Shown here: positions 9,158 to 18,635 of the stretch, one piece after another
Position numbering within the stretch: position 1 is the first letter of the stretch
Layout of the letters: each line of letters starts with the position of its first letter
From: Lachnospiraceae bacterium
GTDB lineage: Bacteria; Bacillota; Clostridia; Lachnospirales; Lachnospiraceae
NCBI GenBank assembly: GCA_019423745.1
Contig: JAHZAV010000001.1
Span: 129,476-193,475, forward strand
Reading direction: 5' to 3'
DNA length: 64,000 bases
The notes under the pieces: model-generated
Databases searched by the model: none
Seen by the model: only the letters and a program-made list of their open reading frames with translations
What the model was told of the DNA's origin: nothing
Position numbers and translations under genes: made by a program

Positions 9158-9955
9158 TTATAATTGTCTTGACTTCTCTGTTGCTGCATTCACACACTCG
9201 ATCACGGCGCCTCTCATCCCGCCTTTTTCCAGTGCTTCACAACCTTCAATCGTGGTACCGCCTGGTGAAGTTACCATATCCTTGAGCTGCCCCGGATGTA
9301 TATCCATAGTAAGAATCATTTTGGCTGTACCAAGGCAGGTCTGGGCTGCCAACCGGTAAGCTGTAGCTCTGGGCAGTCCCTGTTTTACGCCGGCGTCTGC
9401 CATAGCTTCGATAAACATGGCCACATAGGCTGGGCCGCCGCCACTCAAACCGCATACTGCATCGATTAGAGTTTCCGGCACCTTTTCTACTACTCCTATG
9501 GACTGGAACAGCTCTTCCGCGGACTTCATCTCCGTATCGGCAAGGTCATTGTCCGAGCAAAGAGCAAAGGCACCCTCAAACACCATCGCCGGAGTATTCG
9601 GCATAACACGCAGGATGCGAGGTCTTCCCTGGATTAAAGTCCGAAGCCTTTCCACGGTAATCCCAGCCACAATGGAAATAAGCCCCTTACCATTCAATGC
9701 GCCTTTGCACTGTGCCAACGCCTCCGCCGCCTGCTGCGGTTTCACCGCCAGAAGAACAATATCGCATTTCTCACATAAATCCGCATCGCTCTCTGCCAGA
9801 ACAGCGCCCCATTTACTCGCTTTTTCCATCATCTCTTCTCTGATGTCGTAGACAATGGCATTTTCTTTTGATATAACGCCGCTTTCCAGTGCACCATGGA
9901 GGATGGCTCCTCCCATATTTCCGCATCCAATCCATCCGATCTTCTTTGCTATCAT
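9158..9955 (-). CDS. proC: Pyrroline-5-carboxylate reductase
   Basis: This enzyme makes the last step of proline synthesis, reducing 1-pyrroline-5-carboxylate with NAD(P)H. The N-terminal Rossmann motif is GWIGCGNMGGAI, followed by the dimerisation region. The C-terminal signature is in LKDMVTSPGGTTIEG, and ALSGGGPAY-type sequence (GLSGGGPAYVAMF) is present. Its 265 residues match the family. GAGGAGG precedes ATG 9955. The gene is more GC-rich than the surrounding AT-rich loci, like its upstream neighbour, so the pair may share a history. Confidence 0.95.
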   Translation of the reverse strand: MIAKKIGWIGCGNMGGAILHGALESGVISKENAIVYDIREEMMEKASKWGAVLAESDADLCEKCDIVLLAVKPQQAAEALAQCKGALNGKGLISIVAGITVERLRTLIQGRPRILRVMPNTPAMVFEGAFALCSDNDLADTEMKSAEELFQSIGVVEKVPETLIDAVCGLSGGGPAYVAMFIEAMADAGVKQGLPRATAYRLAAQTCLGTAKMILTMDIHPGQLKDMVTSPGGTTIEGCEALEKGGMRGAVIECVNAATEKSRQL

Positions 9956-10065
9956 CGTGTGTTCCTCCTCTTTCCTTTTATCACATTTCTTTATTTATCC
10001 TTACCACTTTTTTTGACGCTTAGTCAGTTTCCATCAAGAAACTCCTGTTTCGCTTCACAAAATTC

Positions 10066-10809
10066 CTATGTTGTAAGGGGACCCGCCGGAAATACTTCTT
10101 TGGGATACAGTTCTTCTTCCGAAACTGTGTCCAGCATATCCAGATATTCCTGTCCGAACAGAGTGGTAAATTCTTCCAGAGCGTTGTTCACCGCCTTTTG
10201 ACCGTCCTCCAACAGATCCTCCAGCAGGATTCGGCTGATGGCAGCCTTGATATGAGCGGTATGGAAGGTCATATCCTTCATACAGGAAGATCCCAGTTCC
10301 TTTTTCTTCACTGTCAGTACCTCGTTCTCCTCTGGCGTTAGCGGACAGCCCCAGTCAAACTCACACCGGGTGCCGCCCCAGCTCATAGGTTCTGTTATCT
10401 GTGTACAGACATAGTTGTCCTGATAGCCTTGGTACACCGCATTGTCTACATTGACACAGTACAACTTTCCGTACTCTGTAAGACCATGCTTTTTCCAGGC
10501 GTTGCACCAGGCACATTTTGAAATATATGTCTGCAAAGTAGGCTCGATTCTGATCTGCCCAAATTCCATCTGCCCTGCAAAATCCGGCTTCCACTCACCA
10601 TAGATCTGATTAGTCAGAGTATTGATCTCGTCACCTTGGCTTTTGGCGTTGGCAGCCATCCGCCGTCCTCGCTCCTTACCATAAACCGTCATACCACGCA
10701 GGATAGCCGCTTTACCCTCTTCCCCTCTAAGAAGTACGGCATACTTTGCCAGAAGTGCAAAGAGTACCGCCTGATGTTCGATCTGTAAGCAAACAGTCTC
10801 TTTTGTCAT
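10066..10809 (-). CDS. L-2-amino-thiazoline-4-carboxylate hydrolase-like protein
   Basis: The 247-residue protein looks like the ATC-hydrolase family (PF14196), whose named member opens the thiazoline ring on the way from D,L-2-amino-thiazoline-4-carboxylate to L-cysteine. Supporting features are overall length, the LRGEEGKAAILRGMTVYGKERGRRMA region and the conserved-looking Cys/Trp block CAWCNAWKKHG, with a second Cys-Asp-Trp-Gly-Cys segment (CEFDWGCPLTPEE). Many genomes carry such proteins without a thiazoline pathway, so the true substrate is doubtful. It is soluble, with no signal peptide. It is followed by proC after 110 bp. Confidence 0.65.
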   Translation of the reverse strand: MTKETVCLQIEHQAVLFALLAKYAVLLRGEEGKAAILRGMTVYGKERGRRMAANAKSQGDEINTLTNQIYGEWKPDFAGQMEFGQIRIEPTLQTYISKCAWCNAWKKHGLTEYGKLYCVNVDNAVYQGYQDNYVCTQITEPMSWGGTRCEFDWGCPLTPEENEVLTVKKKELGSSCMKDMTFHTAHIKAAISRILLEDLLEDGQKAVNNALEEFTTLFGQEYLDMLDTVSEEELYPKEVFPAGPLTT

Positions 10810-10978
10810 TCCTTTCTCTCCTTTCCATGCTCCGATAGCATCACATATTTAAATACACATTCTCTGGGTACAGGATATAAAACGCTACCATAATCCGCAC
10901 CTCGATTCTTATTACTGAGTATAGCATATTCCAGTACTTTTTTGATCTTATTCCGCTTATTAATATATAATAATAAAA

Positions 10979-11040
10979 GAACTAAGACGATAGAAGCATT
11001 GAGGCCGCCTCAAGAGTTAGACTTCTTATCTTTTTAGTTC
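10979..11040 (-). terminator. Nested hairpin terminator after the nucleoside hydrolase gene
   Basis: Read on the minus strand, GAACTAA (11040-11034) pairs with TTAGTTC (10985-10979). Inside, AGAAG and GAT pair with CTTCT and ATC, and the tip is the near-palindrome TTGAGGCGGCCTCAA. The outer arm is followed by CTTTTATTATTATAT, a T-rich run. This is the likely end of the transcript running from the nucleoside hydrolase. Confidence 0.65.
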
Positions 11041-11086
11041 CTTTTTCCTTCCATATTCTTGTTAATCCTTTTTTTACTGACATCCT

Positions 11087-11944
11087 TTATTTTCCAAGCC
11101 AGCACTGATATATATGTTCCTTCCATGCATCTGCATTATCGATCTCCGGTAAATTGCAGCGTGTATCCCCATCGTCTGATTTTCTAAGATATCCGCTTTT
11201 CAGATCTTCTATCGATAGATTTAACCGCATCGGTTTATCCTGAAAGAATTCTTTTCTCATCAGATATACGGCTGCCGTCACATCCCAATTATAAAATCCT
11301 TCTATTCCATAACCTGCTTCATTATAGTGGAACCAATCATTTGTTTTATCAAGAATATATTTCCCTTTTTTGTTTCCACACCCCAATTTTTTTTGATATT
11401 CTTCTTTTGTAAAAATTACTTTAAGGCAGTTATTCCCGGTAATTACGGCTACATTTTTCCCTTTTGTAAGAACAGTGTGTGTCGCTTTTGGATCACAGGA
11501 AAAATTCAATTCTTTCATCTCACGTTTTTTAAATACTAAAGGATCTGTGATCCCTCCCATAAGTACAATTTCCTTTACTTTATCAAAAAAGCAGGAATCC
11601 TCGTCATACGCTCCCTGCAAATTTGTCAGGGATCCTGTTGCAAGTATAGAGATTTCTCCTGGATACTTATTCACCATTTTCACCAGGTAGGACGATGCTT
11701 CACTTTTATAGCAACCCGCCTGTGCCCCACCCTTTACAACCGGAATGTCCTCTTTTCCAATTTCCTTTAGCATCTGCAATGTGTTTTCATGCACCGCCTC
11801 CAATTTATTGTTGCCGTATGTAGTCGTTATGGCAATAACTTCCGCGTCCGGACAGCCCAATAAATAAAGCAGTGCCAGTCCGTCATCCACATCACAATCC
11901 TTAATTCCCATCGTATTATCACAATCAAATATGATTCTTTTCAC
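11087..11944 (-). CDS. Nucleoside hydrolase, IunH family
   Basis: Members hydrolyse the N-glycosidic bond of nucleosides with a bound Ca2+. The metal-binding Asp cluster sits at the N-terminus (FDCDNTMGIKDCDVDDGLALLYLLG), longer than the textbook DxDxxxDD but with CDVDDGLA in the right place. ITTTYGN, VVKGGAQAG, ILATGSLTNLQ and IVLMGGIT follow, all family features. The length of 285 is slightly short for the family. The start is GTG 11944 with GAGGAGG upstream, 3 bp after the TVP38 stop, so both are co-transcribed. Nucleoside preference cannot be assigned. Confidence 0.88.
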   Translation of the reverse strand: MKRIIFDCDNTMGIKDCDVDDGLALLYLLGCPDAEVIAITTTYGNNKLEAVHENTLQMLKEIGKEDIPVVKGGAQAGCYKSEASSYLVKMVNKYPGEISILATGSLTNLQGAYDEDSCFFDKVKEIVLMGGITDPLVFKKREMKELNFSCDPKATHTVLTKGKNVAVITGNNCLKVIFTKEEYQKKLGCGNKKGKYILDKTNDWFHYNEAGYGIEGFYNWDVTAAVYLMRKEFFQDKPMRLNLSIEDLKSGYLRKSDDGDTRCNLPEIDNADAWKEHIYQCWLGK

Positions 11945-11947
11945 TAA

Positions 11948-12646
11948 TTAATCCTCCTCATTTTCGATGTCTTCCGTAAGAAACCGTCTTTTTAATAAAA
12001 TCCCTGCTCCTATCACAATTACAGCCATAATCAACGCAATTGCCAGATATGTGATTCGATTTGCCCGGTCTGTTACCCCGGAAGATCCTATTGTATAAAT
12101 TGCTGTTCCTGGAAGCATGAACACAAATGATCCAATTGTGTAGGTGACAAACGATATATCTGTTATCCCATATGCAAAGTTCTGCAAATTAAATGGAAAT
12201 ACAGGAATCAGCCTGGTAATCATTAAAACAAAAATCTGATTTTTTCCGCTTTGATCAAACAACCATTTTTTCAGATACTTATTTTTCATAGCAACTGGTC
12301 GGATACTGTCTTTCAAAAAGAACCGTCCAACCAGAAAAGACAGGGCTGCTCCAACTGTTGCGGCAATGATGCAGCTTATTGTTCCTAATACCGGTCCAAA
12401 CAAAATTCCTGCTGCAATCGCAAACGTAACCCCTGGCAATGCTAAAAGTACACTGCCTATAATAGTAACTGCTATATAAATCAATACTGCATATAATGTA
12501 TTTTCCTCTATCGTTTTTTGCAGAAAAGTATAATAGTGTGAGTTACTGAAATAAGCTGACCACCCAAAGATGTGGTTTGAAATCATAATTAAAATGATAA
12601 TAATAATGAAAATAATCAGTTTGATATATTTCCTTGTAGTTTTCAT
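11948..12646 (-). CDS. TVP38/TMEM64 family membrane protein (DedA superfamily)
   Basis: The 232-residue membrane protein has an N-terminal helix, then the SNARE-associated core with LLALPGVTFAIAAGILFGPVLG and the RLIPVFPFNLQNFAYG motif that marks this family, and a final C-terminal helix. Members are proposed lipid scramblases or transporters; none here can be given a substrate. It lies 72 bp after the giant adhesin and directly before the nucleoside hydrolase. A second TVP38 protein is encoded at 28.7 kb. There is no strong ribosome-binding site before ATG 12646. Confidence 0.88.
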   Translation of the reverse strand: MKTTRKYIKLIIFIIIIILIMISNHIFGWSAYFSNSHYYTFLQKTIEENTLYAVLIYIAVTIIGSVLLALPGVTFAIAAGILFGPVLGTISCIIAATVGAALSFLVGRFFLKDSIRPVAMKNKYLKKWLFDQSGKNQIFVLMITRLIPVFPFNLQNFAYGITDISFVTYTIGSFVFMLPGTAIYTIGSSGVTDRANRITYLAIALIMAVIVIGAGILLKRRFLTEDIENEED

Positions 12647-12684
12647 TTTTTATCAACAGTTTCTCTTTCTTACATTTTGTTTTA

Positions 12685-12708
12685 GGACCGGGAAATCCTC
12701 CCCGGTCC
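12685..12708 (-). terminator. GC-rich hairpin after the adhesin gene
   Basis: GGACCGGG and CCCGGTCC form an 8-bp perfect stem with an 8-nt loop, 11 bp after the adhesin stop codon. The minus-strand 3' flank is TAAAACAAAATG, lacking a real T-run, so it may act as a partial terminator or an RNA-processing barrier between the adhesin and the downstream TVP38 gene. Confidence 0.5.
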
Positions 12709-12718
12709 CGATGAAATC

Positions 12719-15700
12719 CTATTTTCTTCTTCTACGTATGATCATTATGCTCATGACTAAACAAATTGCTGCTGCAGCTGTAATCATCCATACCATAATG
12801 TTACTGTTATCTCCAGTCTTTACAGCTGTATTTCCTTTTTGATTCATCTGTGTATTTCCTTTATTTGCATTCGGATTTTTATTATCTGTATTTCCGTTAC
12901 CATCAGAATCTCCTGGTTTTACAATCTGTTCTTTCTTTATCGTAAATTCTGTGGAAGCAGTTCCATCTGTAGACACAATACTAATTGTATGTTTTCCTTC
13001 TTTCAAAGTCGCCAGATATTCTTTCTTCAGTGTTACCACTGTGCTTCCTTCTGCAACAGTATAATAATTCTTGGACAATTCTGCTCCATCAATCAATACC
13101 TTAACAAATTTACTGTATTCTGCATCAGAAGTGAATACTGCATCCTGATCTACGTTCACCTGTTGTCCGGCTCCTTTTATGATGGAATACTGTGGTTTTT
13201 CGGGTTCTCCCGGCTTGTCCTGCAACAGCTGCATTGCTTCTTCCAGACTGGCTGCCGCCTGATTAATCTGTTCCTGTGAAACAGCCTCATTACCGTAAAT
13301 GCTTCTAGCTGCTTCCAGTGCTTCTGTCACTTTTGCATAACTTTCTTCAGTATATTTTTCCGGATTCAGTTTTTCCGCTTTATCCATGGCACTTTCCAAA
13401 GAGGACCAGTCTAAAACGACTTCGCCTTCTTTTTGAAGCTGGAACACAAGTTTTTCTCCATCCTGGAATGGCTGTCCATTTATTGTCGCGATAATTCCTC
13501 TTGATGGATCATCCGGATCTTCAATTACTGAAAATTCTATGGATTGATCCGTGGTCCATTCCTGCCCCTCCTGAAGTTTGACTGTCATAGTCATATCCGT
13601 ATCCCAACTTGTCACTTCATACTCAATCACACCGTTTTCATCGGATACTAGCTCAGCAGGATCTCCATTTTCAACAAGGAATTTAATTCCTGAAAGAAGA
13701 TTTCCATGACTATCCTGCACTACGGCACGGAAATGTGTCAAGTCACATGTATCAGTTCCCTGATCTGTCAATGTAAATTGAACAGATGCATCTGCCGCTG
13801 GTGTTTGGTCAATCGTTTCTATCACAGGTGTACCATCTTCTGATCCAACATGAACTGTAATCTCTCCTGGTGTTGCAATATAAGCAGAACCTTCTGGAAG
13901 ATAGAATACATAATCACCACTGTCATAAGCTCCTGGTGTCCATGTAAGATTTCCGTTGCCATCTACATAGATCTTATGATTTACCTGATAGTAAATGTCT
14001 CGTCTGACAAATTCCACATTTACAGGTGCAGGGCTTCCATCCGCTAATTTAACTGGTATTGTCAAAGTACGCATGCCAGTTACCTTCTTTAAATTGTTCA
14101 TGGCAGATTCTAATGCTGCCGTCACTGCATCAACTTGCCCTTGTTGAATATCATCGGCTTCTAATGCTGCTTTGGCGTCCTTATATGCGGATTCAAATGC
14201 TGCAAAACTATTCACTGTATAGCTGTCTTTCTGTGCAAGCAATCCTTCAGCGTTGGAAACTTTCTCTTTCAATGCATCTTTATTTACTGTTGATCCAGCT
14301 GTTTTCTCTTTTAAAGTAAAGGTTAGCTGACGAGATGCATCAAAAGGTTCTCCATCAATGGTATCAATAAAGACTTCGTTGCTTACGGATTTAATGCCAA
14401 ACAAATAGCTTTCCGGATCTGCTACATATTCTTTCCCATTTAGTTCTACACTTCCACCTTTCAGATATACATTGATAGATGTTATTCCGGTGTCTGCTGT
14501 AGATAATTGATAACCGACCACACCATCATAGGTTTCACTGTTATAAACTCCGTAAGCTCCCCGGTCAAATGTAAATGCTACGCGTTCCTTAATGCGATTT
14601 CCATTTTCGTCCACAACCTTAATACGAATATTATTCTTTTCACAGTAAACCGGTACATCAGCCTTTTCCAGTCCATCAATTGCTTTTTGGATAGCGGCAA
14701 TGGCATCTTGGATTTCCTGTGCAGTTGCCTCCGGATTATCCATCACACTTTTTGCCAGGTTCATTGCCTCGCGCAATGGTGCATAAGACTCTGGTGTATA
14801 TTCAGCTTCTGAATAAGTTTCAGCACTGCCAATCCATGCTGCAAGATCTTCCTTATCTTCATCTGGTTCTGACGTTCCCGATTTCTCTAAACTGTCGATT
14901 GCAGTCTGCAAATTATTTACTTGCTGATCAATTTCTTTTTGTTCTGCGTCTTCTTTATCATACACAGTTTGTGCTTCCTTGATGGCATCCTGCAGATTCT
15001 GGAAACTATCTTCTGTATATTGATTGTCAGCATTACTGATTGCTTTTGCTTCATTCAATTTTTCATTTAATTTCGACTTATCTACAGAAGATGTGCCAGA
15101 TCCATCTTTTGTAAGATGGTAAACAATCTCACCAGCTTCTGCAAGTGACTTTCCATTAATACTAACAATCGTAGGCTGATTTACTATATCCCCATCTGTT
15201 GTAAAAATATTTTTTTCTTCGCAGCTCCATACACTTCCGTTTCCGGAATTCTGCCCTTCTTTCAGATAGACTTCAAACTCAAGCTGAAAATCTGCTCCTG
15301 TCAATACTTGTTCAATTATACCTGCACTATTGCTGGTCAATGTATATGTATCAGCAAATGAATCATCGGGTTCCGATATAAACTGAATTCCTTCCAATGG
15401 ATTGCCGTTTTCATCTACTACTTTTGCCCGGAATGTTGTGGAATCCGAAAGAACCTCATCTTCTCCGCCGCTCTGTCCTTCTTCTTTCAAAGTGTAGACC
15501 AGTCTGATGCCGTCCTTATATGGCTGACCATTGATTTCTGCAATCTTGAAAGTCCATGCTCCTTCCTTATATACTTTAAAACTGTGCTGATCATCGGTTG
15601 TATATCCCTGGCTCTTACTCAAAGCGACCGTAATTGTTTTGTCCTCATCGCCATTCCATGGCATATAGGAAATGATACCGTCTCTACTTTCATCTGAGTA

Positions 15701-18418
15701 GAATTTTTCTCCATCTGCCAGAAAATCAAAACTGATTCCGGATAATTTTTCGCCTTTTTCATTTTGTACAACAGCACGGAAAGTGTTTTCAGTACAGGTT
15801 TCCGGGATTTCTGCCGGTTTTTCTTCTAGCGCATTCATCGCTTCTTTTATTTTCTCTATCCATTCAGCCACTTGGCTATAAGTTGCTTCCGGATTATCAG
15901 ATACCTTTTGAGCCTCTGTCAATACTTCCTGCAACTCTTCATAGCCAGACACGTAGTCCTCTGCTTTCAGTTCTTTTGCTTCCTGTATGAGCTTATCCAA
16001 ATCCTGCTTGTTCGTAGCAACCGGCTGCAATGCCATGATTGCATTCCTTAAGGTTTCTTCGGCTTGGTCCACTTCTTCCTGTGTTGCCTCCGGATCATCA
16101 TACACATCAGATGTTGCCTGTTTTGCTTCTACATAATTTTTCCAACTGCTTGGTGTAAACACGTTTTCTGAATAATACTCAGTAATTGTATACCACAACT
16201 CAGTTTTGTCTGCTTTTTCCTGAAGACCTTTTTCTGCTGCCAGAAGATCTGCTGCTGCTTTGTTATAATCTTCCTGAGTTGCACTGCTTTTTTTCGCAGC
16301 TGCTTCTGCATCTGACAAAGCACTTCGGAATTTGCTCCAGGTACCTGGCGTATACGCTGATTCTTTATATATTTTTGCATCCTCAATATAACTCTTTAAT
16401 ACTGTGTTATCCGGTTTTCTAACAGCACTCTGTTTGTTGGCCGGACGAACTGTAACCGTTATTTCAAAATCAGGTCCTACTGCCTGTCCATTTACAGTTT
16501 TGTAATATGTTTTACCATCTTTCACACCTACAACTGCTACAAAAGGATCAAATTCATAAGGCTCTTCATAACAAGCACGGAATTCCCAGTTTTTACCATC
16601 CTTCCATCCGGCCGGACAATTCATGTATGCGATTCCGGTTTCTGCATTAGAAAATCCATTCCAAGAGTAGCCATTATCTCTCACCTGAATCTTAAATGGA
16701 CGGGTAAACAAATTGCCGTTCTTATCTTTTACAATAATCTTAATCTTTGTAAGTATATTTGTTTTTGTTAACCCTTTATATGCGGTGTTGAGTGTTTCAG
16801 CCGCTGCAGTTACCGTTTCCTGTGAGGCATCTTCCTGTTTATTTACAGTATTTGCATTATTCCATGCATTTTTAAATGCATTCCAGCTATCTTCTGTATA
16901 TTTATAGCTTTCCTCCTCATTAATCGACTCTGCCTGTTTGATTGCAGCCTGCAGTTCTCCCTTATCTACATATTCATCAGCAGGAATAAGCGTAAACACC
17001 AGATTTTCCAAACCTGTTGCAGGTTTTCCATTGACTTCTTCTGTATTTCCATCCCCGTCTACCGAATAAGTCATCATTTCTGGCTGCGCTACATATGTTT
17101 CTCCGGCAGGATAGATTTTAAAGTTTCCATAATGATCAAAAAAGGAATGTTTATAAGTGATCTTTCCATTTTCATCTGTGACTGAATTTGGAGAAAGCAC
17201 ACCGTATTCATCTTCACGAACAAATTCTACCCCTTCTAAAGGATTTCCATTCTTATCCACTGCCTGAATAGTAATACTGTCAAATACCGGTACTTCTTCT
17301 CCGCCTTCATCATATTCCGGATAATAATGAGGCTCTTCATCCTTCTTTACAAGTTCCAGGTTTGATTCAGCTGCCTTAACTCTATCAGTATCAAAATAAG
17401 CTTTTTGATCCTGCGTAAGTGTTTCGTAAGCTTTTAATGCTTTCTCCACATTTTCGATATCGTCTTTTGTCATTTTGCTGATGTTAAATGTTAAAAACTG
17501 TTTATTCACATCAATCACTGCAAAAAGATCCGTTTTCATCTTTTCCGTTGGAAGATAAGTGGCATCCTCTTTTAGGTTTCTCAAATTAACCAGAGGGCTG
17601 ATATCTGTCAGGGCCGAGTTTCCGGATAGATTTAATTCCTCCAGATTTTCTAATTTTGAAATCTGAGAAATATCATTCAACTGATTATCCGACAGATCTA
17701 ATGCTTTAAGTGAGGTCATTTTACTCATATCCGGCAACTTTTCGATCTGATTTTTTGCAGCATTCAAACGTTCAAGATTGGATAATCCACTTACCGGTGA
17801 CAGATCAGAAACTGCATTAATAGATACATTCAGGCTTTTCAGCTTGTTCATATCTCTTACAGCAGCAATGTCTGCAATTTTATAATTTCCAGATACATCT
17901 AACTGTTCCAGATTCACCAAGCCACTTAACGGACTGATATCTTCAATTCCATCTTGTTTCAAATACAGAATTTCCAATTGTGTCAACGGTGCCAGCGGCT
18001 CCACGCTGTCAATCCTTTTTCCTTCAATATTAGCTGTATAGCAAATATCAATCATAACCGCTGATTTTGCATACTGCAGTCCTTCCAGACTTTCCACATA
18101 ATATGGCTTTTTCCATGTTTCAAAATCTTCCGGGTGATTACAAAGCTCATAGGAAATATTCTGAACGGAAGAACTTCCAACCATGTCTTCTGTAAGCTTC
18201 ACACCGCTTTTAATCGCGTTCATTGCAGAACGCACTGCCCAATGGAGTATCGGATCTTGAATAACTTCATAGGATTCCGGAGTATATACATCTTCTTCCA
18301 GTAATCCTCCACAAGTATCTGCTTGTACAGCATCCATATTTCCATATCCGCTCCATATTCCCGATAAAGATACTGCAGCTGCTAACATAAAGGCTGCAAA
18401 TCTCTTCGTGCTTTTCAT
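12719..18418 (-). CDS. Giant cell-wall-anchored LRR/FIVAR adhesin with KTGD sorting signal
   Basis: A 1,899-residue secreted surface protein. Residues 1-33 form a signal peptide. Residues ~137-283 hold about six internalin-type leucine-rich repeats of ~22 residues (for example DISPLSGLVNLEQLDVSGN). The rest alternates beta-sandwich, SpaA/prealbumin-like modules (starting near 381, 555, 876, 993, 1262, 1449 and 1560, often with NGNPLEGxxF) with helical FIVAR-type modules (near 485, 670, 738, 802, 1113, 1188, 1380, 1668). An X2-like module spans ~1743-1827. The end carries VKTGD (1866-1870), a hydrophobic segment and RRRRK, a clostridial sortase sorting signal. GAGGAGGG precedes the ATG. The role inferred is host or glycan binding; the ligand is unknown. 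Confidence 0.9.
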   Translation of the reverse strand: MKSTKRFAAFMLAAAVSLSGIWSGYGNMDAVQADTCGGLLEEDVYTPESYEVIQDPILHWAVRSAMNAIKSGVKLTEDMVGSSSVQNISYELCNHPEDFETWKKPYYVESLEGLQYAKSAVMIDICYTANIEGKRIDSVEPLAPLTQLEILYLKQDGIEDISPLSGLVNLEQLDVSGNYKIADIAAVRDMNKLKSLNVSINAVSDLSPVSGLSNLERLNAAKNQIEKLPDMSKMTSLKALDLSDNQLNDISQISKLENLEELNLSGNSALTDISPLVNLRNLKEDATYLPTEKMKTDLFAVIDVNKQFLTFNISKMTKDDIENVEKALKAYETLTQDQKAYFDTDRVKAAESNLELVKKDEEPHYYPEYDEGGEEVPVFDSITIQAVDKNGNPLEGVEFVREDEYGVLSPNSVTDENGKITYKHSFFDHYGNFKIYPAGETYVAQPEMMTYSVDGDGNTEEVNGKPATGLENLVFTLIPADEYVDKGELQAAIKQAESINEEESYKYTEDSWNAFKNAWNNANTVNKQEDASQETVTAAAETLNTAYKGLTKTNILTKIKIIVKDKNGNLFTRPFKIQVRDNGYSWNGFSNAETGIAYMNCPAGWKDGKNWEFRACYEEPYEFDPFVAVVGVKDGKTYYKTVNGQAVGPDFEITVTVRPANKQSAVRKPDNTVLKSYIEDAKIYKESAYTPGTWSKFRSALSDAEAAAKKSSATQEDYNKAAADLLAAEKGLQEKADKTELWYTITEYYSENVFTPSSWKNYVEAKQATSDVYDDPEATQEEVDQAEETLRNAIMALQPVATNKQDLDKLIQEAKELKAEDYVSGYEELQEVLTEAQKVSDNPEATYSQVAEWIEKIKEAMNALEEKPAEIPETCTENTFRAVVQNEKGEKLSGISFDFLADGEKFYSDESRDGIISYMPWNGDEDKTITVALSKSQGYTTDDQHSFKVYKEGAWTFKIAEINGQPYKDGIRLVYTLKEEGQSGGEDEVLSDSTTFRAKVVDENGNPLEGIQFISEPDDSFADTYTLTSNSAGIIEQVLTGADFQLEFEVYLKEGQNSGNGSVWSCEEKNIFTTDGDIVNQPTIVSINGKSLAEAGEIVYHLTKDGSGTSSVDKSKLNEKLNEAKAISNADNQYTEDSFQNLQDAIKEAQTVYDKEDAEQKEIDQQVNNLQTAIDSLEKSGTSEPDEDKEDLAAWIGSAETYSEAEYTPESYAPLREAMNLAKSVMDNPEATAQEIQDAIAAIQKAIDGLEKADVPVYCEKNNIRIKVVDENGNRIKERVAFTFDRGAYGVYNSETYDGVVGYQLSTADTGITSINVYLKGGSVELNGKEYVADPESYLFGIKSVSNEVFIDTIDGEPFDASRQLTFTLKEKTAGSTVNKDALKEKVSNAEGLLAQKDSYTVNSFAAFESAYKDAKAALEADDIQQGQVDAVTAALESAMNNLKKVTGMRTLTIPVKLADGSPAPVNVEFVRRDIYYQVNHKIYVDGNGNLTWTPGAYDSGDYVFYLPEGSAYIATPGEITVHVGSEDGTPVIETIDQTPAADASVQFTLTDQGTDTCDLTHFRAVVQDSHGNLLSGIKFLVENGDPAELVSDENGVIEYEVTSWDTDMTMTVKLQEGQEWTTDQSIEFSVIEDPDDPSRGIIATINGQPFQDGEKLVFQLQKEGEVVLDWSSLESAMDKAEKLNPEKYTEESYAKVTEALEAARSIYGNEAVSQEQINQAAASLEEAMQLLQDKPGEPEKPQYSIIKGAGQQVNVDQDAVFTSDAEYSKFVKVLIDGAELSKNYYTVAEGSTVVTLKKEYLATLKEGKHTISIVSTDGTASTEFTIKKEQIVKPGDSDGNGNTDNKNPNANKGNTQMNQKGNTAVKTGDNSNIMVWMITAAAAICLVMSIMIIRRRRK

Positions 18419-18484
18419 GAATTTCCCTCCTCATGACATATTGTTTATTTGGTAATGTCTGATTATGTAAGAACCTCCTTCCTG

Positions 18485-18538
18485 ATGCAATTGCATATGA
18501 TTTCAGACTAATCCAGTAAAAGAATAGCATATTGTCAA
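18485..18538 (-). promoter_or_regulatory. Probable adhesin promoter region with a 12-bp palindrome
   Basis: A TTGACA hexamer lies on the minus strand at 18538-18533, about 115 bp before the adhesin ATG. The sequence 17 bp beyond it (TGGATT) is a poor -10. Between it and the gene is the perfect palindrome ATGCAATTGCAT (18485-18496), possibly an operator. An extra AGGAAGGAGG at about 18470-18482 has no start codon behind it. Confidence 0.35.
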
Positions 18539-18635
18539 ATAACAATAAAATTGATAATCCCTATAAAGAACTTTTATTTATATACATTTTCTATTAGCAA
18601 GAGGCTTCGATAATATACTTCTGTTTATTGCCAAA

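Noticed and set aside
14059..14319. Plus-strand open frames within the adhesin gene
   Set aside because: They are shadows of a large minus-strand gene with strong signal peptide, LRR and sortase features; no ribosome-binding sites or domain features are seen in them.
12719..18418. Repeated modules considered as a CRISPR array or tandem DNA repeat
   Set aside because: Similarity is at the protein level (FIVAR and beta modules) with diverged DNA; there are no short identical repeats with unique spacers.
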